Positions 56,601 through 64,000 of a DNA stretch of 64,000 nucleotides are shown in pieces. Source of the stretch: Bufo bufo (lineage: Eukaryota > Chordata > Amphibia > Anura > Bufonidae); NCBI RefSeq assembly GCF_905171765.1, contig NC_053390.1:140612968-140676967 (forward strand). Direction: 5' to 3'. The stretch's first letter is position 1. Each line of letters opens with the position of its first letter. A program made the translations under genes and the position numbers. Under the pieces are notes generated by a model. It had not been told where the DNA came from. It searched no databases and worked only from the letters and a program-made list of their open reading frames with translations.

Positions 56601-56739
56601 TGGAGATCTGGCTTGGCTATGTTCCCAACGATTGTTAAAAAGTCGTATTTTTTGACTCATGGAGAGCAACTTTCACAAGTTGGGACTAGCAAGATGATTC
56701 CCTTTCCTTGAGAGATACCTCTTTGCATATTGAGGGTGG

Positions 56740-58265
56740 GAAGGAAATGGAATGTATACAGATATCTGGTCTGACCTCAACCATGTCAACTGAGATTTAT
56801 TGTTCCAAACATGTTTTATACCTTTTGCACTTGGCTCAGGTTTCAGGCCCATGCATTAAATTAGAAGGCAGAAGTGTGGGTAATTACTGGCTAGTAGGTA
56901 ATAAGGGGGAGGACAGTATCTGTCATCTGATATACTAAAGATGCACATATGTTTAGTTTAAACAAAAAGATATCTATCTGCCATGCTATGAAGCCAGTGG
57001 AGACCAGGCCTAGGTGTCACATCTCACACTTTATACTAGCCAAGCATTAAACCCCCTCATCTCTGGCCATATGCTCCAGCACACACAGGTTTGCTGCCTT
57101 TTCTACAGAAAAGAACTCTTTTGTGGCCAGTGATTTAGACATTTTCTAAACCCTCACCCCTCTGTACCACATAACGATGGTCGCATGGATGTACTATGTT
57201 TATTTCGGTAAAAACAAGGAGATAAGGAGCTGCCATGCACCCAAGGCAGTCTATCTCGTGAGGGAACATGAACAAGGGACATTTTAAAATCTAACATGGC
57301 CGACTCTTCTTTCCTCCAATGGCAGATGTTCACTGTCGGGCTGCCCCCACTTTTCTTAGCTGATCAATTGAGAGTGTTTGCCAACAATTATTATATTTTT
57401 ATAAAAATTCCCCCACTCAAGAAAAATACTTTTAATCAAGACTATTTGTACAGTTCATTCTTGCAAAAGTGTAGATACCCTTTAAATGATCAATCTAAAT
57501 AAGTTAGCATGTACAATGAAAAGAAGGCATGCGTAAAAGCAAAGCCCCATCTCCCGGTGAGCCACCCCAGCCAGGCAGCAGTGCAGAAATGGCGCAGGTG
57601 ACTTCATACAACACACGCAAAGTACTTTGTACTGAAACCCCAACAAATAGGCCTTCGGTGTGCTATTGATTGTCCTTGAAGGATCAGCAGCATGGAGGAC
57701 CCCAACCCGCATGTAATACACGCTTCATTTTAATCTCCTAATTAGCACTTGAGGTCATTTAGTGGTTGCAATTGGATGTACTTGTCATTAACACTTCTGT
57801 TCAAGGTGTGCAGAAAGAAAAGGAATTCAATGCACAAGTGCTGCTTCATCGGAATAAAGAATTCCACAAGAGCTGAACTCTTCATTCCAACAAAGCAGCA
57901 CTTTACATTGGATTTATTTTTTGTCTGCACATCTTGACTAGTTTCCAGACTGGTTCAATAAGGAACCATGAAGAATCCACAGAAGGAGTACAACAATGCC
58001 AGGCTAGCACCTGTCCACACACTGGGAAAGCTTTATAGAATTTTTCTCAGTTTTATTCCTTATGTAGCGCTCGATTATCTCAAAGATTAAAGGAGGTGGT
58101 CTGAGATGATACAAAAAAATCTTAGACATGCTCACCAAATGCTGCAAAATAAAAATGATGGTATACATACTTCTTTCTCCGGCATCATATAGCTACATTT
58201 AACCTATGCAGACTGTAAACAAGCAGTGGAAGAAGGGAGGACCAAACCGGCGGTACTAAAAACGG
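56740..58265. other. Intronic DNA; candidate conserved tract
   Basis: No gene. From 57490 to 57960 the sequence lacks repeat ends, has CTAATTAGCACTTG at 57738-57751, and includes the imperfect palindrome described separately. It is a candidate conserved non-coding region. Confidence 0.35.
57808..57925. repeat. Imperfect palindrome, possibly ancient
   Basis: Arms of about 59 bp meet near 57867. Matched blocks include TGTGCAGA/TCTGCACA, AGTGCTGCTT/AAGCAGCACT, CGGAAT/ATTCC and AGAGCT at the centre. Divergence between arms is much higher than in the young MITEs, so it is old; it also lies in repeat-poor DNA. Confidence 0.65.
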
Positions 58266-58780
58266 CAGGTATATAGCTTGTATGAAGAGGCCTGCTACGG
58301 TGAGCCCGCCCTATATATGGTGGGTGACAGCTATATAATACAGCAGGCGTCCGGCTGCAATTATGCCAAAACCGGTCATTTAACCCCTCTCATGCTGCAT
58401 TCAACAGCGATCATGGTATCTGTGAGGTTAGGCAGAGGGATGTGGCTCCCTTTGCCTTCCGATTGGAGCCCCTGCAGTGAAGTTACACGGCTCCAATCGG
58501 TTATCATGATAGCCTGGGTGCTGCTGAAGCTTCCCAGGCCAGTTATGGTAAGCTTCCTGCTAAGCTGTGCACAAGGCACAACTCAGCAGGGAGCACGTCA
58601 GAATGCCATTCACCCTACTAGATCTCTATTAGGGTGAATGTGACAAGGGATCAAAACATCCCTTAATGGGAAAAAAAAAACTATTCAGCATTTTTTGGTC
58701 ACCTTATCCCAATTTTTTTTTAATAGTGATCAAAAAGTTGAAGGCACCCCAAAACAGTACTAATTACAGTGCTCCAGATG
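58266..58780. repeat. Dispersed anuran repeat, unclassified
   Basis: CCGATTGGAGCCCCTGCAG and ACGGCTCCAATCGGTTATC form an internal hairpin (58460-58505), analogous to the CCGATCGGAG hairpin in the 48793-55664 MITE. Further on, GTGATCAAAAAGTTGAAGGC resembles the block at 27905. No coding frame. Confidence 0.5.
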
Positions 58781-58893
58781 GCGACCAAAATGGTCAGCTG
58801 ATCCAAATTTTCGGACCACATGCCTTTAAAAGGCCAAATCTGTGCAAAGATGTGGATTCATTGTCATTTTCTGTCAGGTAGTCACACGTTGTG

Positions 58894-59004
58894 ATGGCAA
58901 AGGCAAAAAATCTCTCACTTTTTGAACATGGTCGGGTTGTTGAACTGCATAAGCAGGGTCTCTCCCAGCGCGCCATCGCTGCTGAGGTGGGAAAAAATGG
59001 CGAC
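58894..59004 (+). pseudogene. Tc1-like transposase N-terminal fragment
   Basis: The frame begins MAKAKNLSLFEHGRVVELHK and continues QGLSQRAIAAEVGKNG, the first helix-turn-helix of a Tc1 transposase. Homology stops abruptly at about 59004. No terminal repeats are seen. Confidence 0.8.
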
Positions 59005-59570
59005 AATACTTTGTAGTCTTGTCGCCATTTGCGTCTAGACCCTGCGCTGCTCTGCCTCTTTAAGAAAAAAAAGGCTTTAATCCAGCAGACACATGCTGCA
59101 GACGTCTGCTGGGTGAAGATCCGCCCCTCACACTACCCGATATAGAGGGTGGGCATGGCTTGGGATCCCGCTTCCAGCAGTCTGGCAAGTTTGGAGTTGA
59201 GTCTGTACTGTGGAGCTGAGCTGCTGGAGACATTTCAACTAGGGCCGCACAGAGCCCCTGCACAGTCCACGGCTGATAGCATGAGGCGAGTCACCCGTAC
59301 GCAGATTTATTAGTGAGTTTTATAGGACTGGGTCCTTATGAGGTCACAAGGAGAAGCCAGAGATCGGTAAACCCTGTAAGAACAAGTAGAAGCACTGGCT
59401 ATGCTGGTTTAACACCACAGTATGTCGGTGGGATCCGCTGTCCTGGTCTGCATAGCACTGCCGGGGTCGCATAGCATTATATTGATTTATGATGCTATGT
59501 ACCCCATAGAGGTCTGGAATGTACAGCATAACACTAACCTAATGCTGTCAGTGTTATCCAATACATTCCA
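59005..59570. other. Intronic DNA, nothing recognised
   Basis: GC-richer than its surroundings, with CATGCTGCAGACGTCTGCTG near 59092, but no identified repeat or gene. Confidence 0.35.
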
Positions 59571-60061
59571 CATGGTTATAAGGGAAAATAATAGCATTCT
59601 GAATACAGAATGCATAGTAAAACAGGGCTGGAGGGGTTAAAAAAAATAAAAAATCATTTAACTCACCTTAATCCACTTGCTCGCGATGCCGGGCATCTCC
59701 GTCTGACTCTTTTACTGTATAGGACCTGTGGAGAGCATTAACTATAGTTTAAGGACCTGGGATGACGTCACTCTGGTCATCACATGGTACGTCACATGAT
59801 CTTTTACCATGGTGAATCACCATGGTAAAAGATCATGTGACGTACCATGTGATGACTGGAGTGACGTCATCCCAGGTCCTTAAACTATAGTTAATGCTCT
59901 CCACAGGTCCTATACAGTAAAAGAGTCAGACGGAGATGCCCGGCATCGCGAGCAAGTGGATTAAGGTGAGTTAAATGATTTTTTATTTTTTTTAACCCCC
60001 TCCAGCCCTGTTTTACTTAGCATTCTGTATTCAGAATGCTATTATTTTCCCTTATAACCAT
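59571..60061. repeat. 491-bp near-perfect palindrome
   Basis: Arms 59571-59815 and 59817-60061 are complementary around a single central base (59816), with only a few mismatches and slight length differences in A/T runs. The centre reads ACCATGGTGAATCACCATGGT in two overlapping words. Arms include GATGACGTCA and GCTCGCGATGCCGGGCATC. It is presumably a MITE or a duplication product; there are no clear target duplications. Confidence 0.92.
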
Positions 60062-60387
60062 GTTATAAGGGAAAATAATAAGGTTCGGGTCTCCATCCCG
60101 ATCGTCTCCTAGCAACCGTGCGTGAAAATCGCACCGCATCCGCACTTGCTTGCGGATGCTTGCGATTTTCACGCAACCCCATTCATTTCTATGGGGCCTG
60201 CGTTACGTGAAAAACGCACAAAGAGGAGCATGCTGCGATTTTCACGCAACGCAAAAGTGATGCGTGAAAATCACCGCTCGTGTGCACAGCCCCATAGAAA
60301 TGAATGGGTCAGTATTCAGTGCGGGTGCAATGCGTTCACCTCCCGCATCGCATCCGCGCGGAATACTCACTCGTGTGAAAGGGGCCT
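60062..60387. mobile_element. PIF/Harbinger-like MITE, right part
   Basis: It ends CTCGTGTGAAAGGGGCC followed by TAA. The interior has CCTAGCAACCGTGCGTG and self-complementary GATTTTCACGCA / TGCGTGAAAATC words. Related to 44321-44720. Its left half may be displaced by the palindrome. Confidence 0.6.
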
Positions 60388-60588
60388 AAGGGTGCCATAT
60401 AACTAATTTAACCCCCTCAGGAACTGACGACTTTGGACCTTTTGTGTTCCCATTATTGTATTGCAAGAGATAGACCATTTTTAGTTTTCCTTTAAGGTAG
60501 CGGTATTATGGCTTGTTTAATGCAAGATGAGTTGTATTGACACACCTTTGGAGTACAGATAACTTACTGAGTAACTTTTATCATACAG

Positions 60589-61372
60589 GACCTGTCGCCA
60601 TGAAATGCAGTGCAATCTGCAGGCAGTATGTAATAGAGCAGGAGGAGCTAAGCAGATTGATGTATATATATTTTGGTGTGAAAAGTAGACTTCTGTACAA
60701 TGAATAATTTAAACATTTAAATATCTTCTATTTGTGACTTCATTGTACATGGCGGGGGTGTTATCAGTGATCGATAGCATTCTCTGTGTAAGTGTGTATA
60801 CAGACACAGCTGACAGTCACTGATAGCTGTAAACAGGGGAGGTGTTATCTGTGATTGATAGCATTCTGTGTAAGTGTGTATACAGAGATAGCTGTCAGTC
60901 ACTGATAGCTGTACACAGGGGAGGTGTTATCAGGGATTGATGGCATTCTCTGTGTAAGTATGTATACAGACACAGCTGTCAGTCACTGATAGCTGTACAC
61001 AGGGGAAGTGTTATCAGTGATTGATTACATTCTGTGTAAGTATGTATACAGAGATAGCTGTCAGTCACTGGAATTTGTACACGGAGAGGTGTTATCAGTG
61101 ATTGATAGCATTCTCTGTGTAATTACGTATACAGAGATAGTTGTCAGCCACTGATAGCTGCACATGTGGAGGTGTAATCAGTGATTGATAGCATTCACTG
61201 TGTAAGTGTGTATACAGAGATAGTTGTCAGCCACTGATAACGTCTCCCTTGTGAGCAATTAAACTACACATTTTACTGAATATTTTCTGACTAAACTATA
61301 TAACAATCTGCTCAGAAACTCCTGCTTTACAACATGGTGCCTGCAGATTGCACTGAATTTCATGGGTCCTCT
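60589..61372. mobile_element. Inverted-repeat element carrying an 82-bp tandem array
   Basis: GGACCTGTCGCCATGAAATGC, AGTGCAATCTGCAGGCA at the left pairs with TGCCTGCAGATTGCACTGA, ATTTCATGGGTCC at the right. Between them is the tandem array. No transposase. Superfamily not assigned. Confidence 0.7.
60752..61245. repeat. Tandem array, about six units of 82 bp
   Basis: Units start GGTGTTATCAGTGATTGATAG and continue CATTCTCTGTGTAAGTGTG, TATACAGAGATAGCTGTCAG, TCACTGATAGCTGTACACAGG. Unit starts lie near 60759, 60841, 60923, 61007, 61088 and 61171. Units vary by CTCTGTG/CTGTG and other small changes. Confidence 0.92.
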
Positions 61373-61418
61373 TTTTGGGTTGTTGCGTTGTATTGCAGCA
61401 TGTATAATGTTACCATTA

Positions 61419-61606
61419 GGCTTTATTCACACAGTGTTTGGTCATTGATTTCCATCAGTGATTGTAGGCCAAAACTAGGAGCAGGTCTAAAACACAGATG
61501 CAAATCCTTCCATTAGACTTTAGCTCTGTGTGGGCTTCACTCCTAGTTTTGGCTCACAATCACTGATGGAAATCACTGATCAAACACTGACTGTGTGAAT
61601 AAGGCC
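61419..61606. mobile_element. Short palindromic MITE
   Basis: Ends GGCTTTATTCACACAGTG / CTGTGTGAATAAGGCC and arms CATTGATTTCCATCAGTG, GGCCAAAACTAGGAG pair with the right side. Flanks TTA and TTT suggest a TTA duplication with one change; PIF/Harbinger-like. Confidence 0.8.
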
Positions 61607-61779
61607 TTTATTCTGTGTGTCAGTACAATTCATGCAATACTAATGTATATAGTTTGTTATGTATTCCTACTTCTGCACAATAAGTGTACTTAAAATTGTG
61701 CTTTTGTGTCAACAAATTCTGAGATCCAAAAACGTATTCTCTCAATGGAGCTGTGGGGGCCTCATTCAGGTTAAGCTGT

Positions 61780-62480
61780 AATTTTCATTGGTATCATGTC
61801 GGGGTATATAAGACATTTTGATCACTTTTTATTAAATTGTTTATGGGGTGAAAAACTGCAATTCTGGATTATTTTTTTTTAACATTCACCATGAGGAATA
61901 ATTGACTTGTCACTTTTATTCTTTTATTAATCAAGTCAATATATTTATGACGTTACCACCGTTATTTCGTTTTTGTTTTACTACTTTGCACCAAATAAAA
62001 TCACTTAATTATGTTTTATGGGAAGTGGGATAAACCAAAAACTAAATTTTTGCATTTGTTACAGTGTATGCATGTGAAGATACCAAATTTCTATAGGTTT
62101 TATGTTATTTTTCAAAGACTGTAATTGATAAAATGTGATTTTTGCTTTTTTTCACACTTAAAAAAATTAATTTTGTATTTCTTTTTTACTAGATTTATTA
62201 GTTCCACAAGGGAACATGAACAAGCCATCCTCATGAAGTGCAGTATATTATGTCCACGACCCTGTCTCCTGCAGGGCCTAACAGCTTTCCATATTTTGCA
62301 GACCCAGAGTCCATTGTAAGGCCTCCAACCTCCACTGCCACCAGCGGCACACTGCAATCGTGTCACAAGGGGTTCATGGAGTGATGGAGGAAGCTTCCAA
62401 TTGCATAGATGCCGCAGTCGCTATTGACTGCAGCATCCACAGAGTTAAATGGTTAGGATCAGAGTGCAACTAGCTTTAAT
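61780..62480. repeat. Dispersed anuran repeat, unclassified
   Basis: Blocks CACTTTTTATTAAATTGT, TTTACTACTTTGCACC, GATACCAAATTTCTATAGG, TTTTACTAGATTTATTAG TTCCACAAGGG and GCCGCAGTCGCTATTGACTG occur in an order I recognise from abundant frog repeats. No transposase or RT frame is visible. Confidence 0.5.
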
Positions 62481-63242
62481 CCCAGTCAGTGCAGGAGGAG
62501 CATGGCTGTATAGTACAGTGGGTTCCTACTGTTGCTTGCACAACTGCTGTGTTCACAAAGATGTAACTAAGTCAAGGTGTGCAAGGATAGTCCTCACCAC
62601 AACACACAGTTATGTTAAAGTGAAGAGGAGGGACAGATTAAAGAGGACATGCCAGCTCTTCTGACATGCCCTTCTTAGTAAATAAATGTATCCTGAAAAT
62701 TCTAACAATTTCGGGGCATATTTTCTTGGAACTCTACGTTGTGCTTTTCCTCCAAGATTTTTTTTATATACATTTATATTCTGGTGTAACCAATTGGAGG
62801 ACTCTCTACACAGTCTGACACTGCCAAATCAGTGCAGACAGTCCCAAACTACATACGGACACCCAGCTTTGACTAGGTAACACCTAGTTGTCAACCTATT
62901 CATTAACAAGTTCCTGCAGACTGACTGACAGACAAGTGTAACCTTGCAAAATCAGACACTAGATATTAAACAGATCAAGGCTGTACTGCAATACCATACA
63001 GTGCATGGACGAAGGTATCGTAGTGCCTGGTAAAAGCTGAAGGTACCAAGTTAATCCACTAGTGTTATGGAAGTTACGTTATCATGCTTGGTGGCGATTC
63101 CAGCAGTTAGACCTGGAATGATTGCATATTGATGTCATATACTACTGATATGTTATCAATTATTATATGGCATGTATGGAAGAAGTGATGAAAGGCATGG
63201 CAAAAGAAAAATCTCCACTGCAAAATGAGCCGGATGACTTAC
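62481..63242. other. Intronic DNA with one inverted-repeat fragment
   Basis: 62770-62900 is a diverged copy of the inverted repeat at 47310-47450 (CTCTACACAGTCTGACAC, GACACCCAGC, GTAACACCTAGTTGTC). The remainder to the GTAAGT donor at 63242 shows nothing else. Confidence 0.5.
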
Positions 63243-63464
63243 CCTTATGTACAATTGCATAGTCTCCTTCTCTTTTTGGGGGTTCCTGTACTTCTCATAA
63301 AAGTCTCTCCGCTTCTTGTTATCTTTTAGGATCCTTTCTTTGCGCTCCCTCTTCTCTGCAGGCTCATCAGAGCCGTCTGGTGACTGCTGCTGTGCCAGAG
63401 GTTTGCTTTTCTCCACTTCAATGTAGTTTTCGTTTGGATTCAGCACAATTACTGCAAAGCCCTC
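63243..63464 (-). CDS. FAM172A: FAM172A (ARB2A) coding exon, upstream of the two
   Basis: This 222-bp exon encodes 74 residues in phase 0, starting [14 protein letters not shown] and ending MQLYIR. Read on the minus strand it is preceded by a pyrimidine-rich acceptor ending CATTACAG and followed by a GTAAGT donor. The sequence matches what I recall of vertebrate FAM172A: a conserved start, a charged linker with DEPAEKRER, and the block [17 protein letters not shown]172A is a nuclear cotranscriptional regulator with an Arb2-type alpha/beta-hydrolase-like domain, reported to link chromatin remodelling, Argonaute and alternative splicing. The variable serine- and glutamine-rich part in the middle is the least conserved. 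There is no stop or frameshift, so the exon looks functional. It joins in frame to the exon at 7881-7762, which begins ENGSPEE. Confidence 0.95.
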
Positions 63465-64000
63465 CTGTAATGACATGAGAAAGTGGATACATAAAGTATG
63501 TGATATCTGCGCACTGCACTGTAGTATATATAACCCTACATCCAATGTGACAATTACTCTATTCTGGGTAAGACCACAAATGTATATGTATGTATGTATA
63601 TACTGTATCTAGATAGACAGACAGACATATATATACACACACACACATATACATACATATAGACACAAAAACACATTTCCCAAGATTCTTTTTGCCATGT
63701 TTCTCCATGACTCCCACTAAGGACACTCAGAATAGTTCACAACCAGGGAGGGAGTAATGGAAGACAAGCTAGCACAGCGATGAGAGGCTGTACGTTGTAG
63801 ACTGGATGGTTACATGGACTCAAATAGTAGTCACCCAGAGAGGACGTAAAGTAGTTGCTTGGCAACCTAAAAAGGTATCACACGCTTTTTGCAGAGAAGC
63901 AAACATTCTGCTACAGTATACAATGCGGTACACATTATGCAATTTTTTTATTTTGCAGTATAGTTAAAAATATATTTTTCTCCTTTAGGGTCCATTCACA
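63465..64000 (-). other. FAM172A: FAM172A upstream intron, partial
   Basis: This is the 3' end of the preceding intron. The acceptor ends ATTACAG at 63465. It contains a TATG/TAGA/CAGA/CA microsatellite cluster at 63575-63675 and otherwise single-copy AT-rich DNA. The last 10-15 bases resemble the start of another MITE terminus (AGGGTCCATTCACA). Confidence 0.75.
63575..63675. repeat. Microsatellite cluster
   Basis: Short tracts of TATG, TAGA, CAGA, TA, CA and TACA follow each other. No gene association beyond lying in the FAM172A intron. Confidence 0.85.

Larger units (their letters stand above)
56060..56735 (+). mobile_element. Penelope-like terminal repeat, plus orientation, split by MITE
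   Basis: Sequence up to CCAAGGCATCACAC (56270) and from GCCAGTCAGAATCCTACTCC (56539) onwards is one terminal repeat, interrupted by the MITE 56274-56535. It carries a hammerhead core at 56556-56600 and ends with TTTCCTTGAGAGATACCTC TTTGCATATTG. The upstream part 56060-56220 contains inverted GGAAGTGCTCCATGGTATGG words. Confidence 0.75.
7882..63242 (-). other. FAM172A: FAM172A intron of about 55.4 kb
   Basis: The interval lies between two consecutive phase 0 exons. It begins (minus strand) with GTAAGT at 63242 and ends with a T-rich tract and GCAG at 7882. All mobile elements listed between these positions are intronic. Human FAM172A is also known for very long introns. No further FAM172A exon or other cellular gene is recognisable inside it on either strand. 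Confidence 0.9.

Noticed and set aside
63156..63545. 129-codon frame as a complete gene
   Set aside because: Only 63243-63464 is exon; the Met start lies in the intron before the acceptor.

Overview
The window is vertebrate nuclear DNA, most probably from an anuran amphibian with a large, transposon-rich genome. Only two protein-coding exons are recognisable. Both are on the minus strand and belong to FAM172A (ARB2A, the Arb2-domain cotranscriptional regulator): a 222-bp exon at 63464-63243 and the next exon, 120 bp, at 7881-7762. Both are phase 0 with canonical AG/GT borders and join in frame, so 7882-63242 is one intron of about 55.4 kb. The flanks (1-7761 and 63465-64000) are parts of the neighbouring introns.

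The rest is intron filled with mobile DNA. Tc1/mariner: two internally deleted copies sharing one deletion junction (693-1610, 36668-37608), a DD36E-type copy with a single stop codon and an in-frame deletion (15112-16132), a decayed copy with a nested MITE (41595-43144), and a transposase fragment (58894-59004). An L1-like LINE (5290-3119, minus) carries a nested MITE. Penelope-like elements: one fairly complete decayed copy (21867-24135) plus terminal pieces with hammerhead-ribozyme signatures (34563-35110, 37672-37847, 55670-56735). hAT-like non-autonomous elements have 8-bp target duplications (14691-18419, 30018-30975, 33157-33450, 33730-33952). PIF/Harbinger-like fold-back MITEs have TAA/TTA duplications, and others have TTAA duplications.

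The most notable structures are: (1) 48793-55664, three copies of a 2.1-2.3 kb palindromic MITE separated by two identical 165-bp linkers, whose target-site pattern (TTA/TTA, TAA/TTA, TAA/TAA) indicates unequal exchange between two independent insertions; (2) two opposed Penelope terminal copies with hammerhead cores whose helix I shows a compensatory base change; (3) a 3.7-kb hAT-like element carrying a 1.3-kb G-run minisatellite and a nested Tc1; (4) a 491-bp near-perfect palindrome at 59571-60061; (5) a MITE inside the L1 whose loop holds a copy of the L1 DNA next to it. A recurring theme is that non-autonomous DNA transposons here carry tandem arrays, mostly rich in G or C runs.

The stretches between repeats look like ordinary single-copy intron. 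Several have TAATTA-type cores and no repeat signature and are only candidates for conserved non-coding elements. I found no tRNA, rRNA, CRISPR, operon or bacterial-type feature. Family names come from recognised motifs, termini and target duplications, not from a database search.
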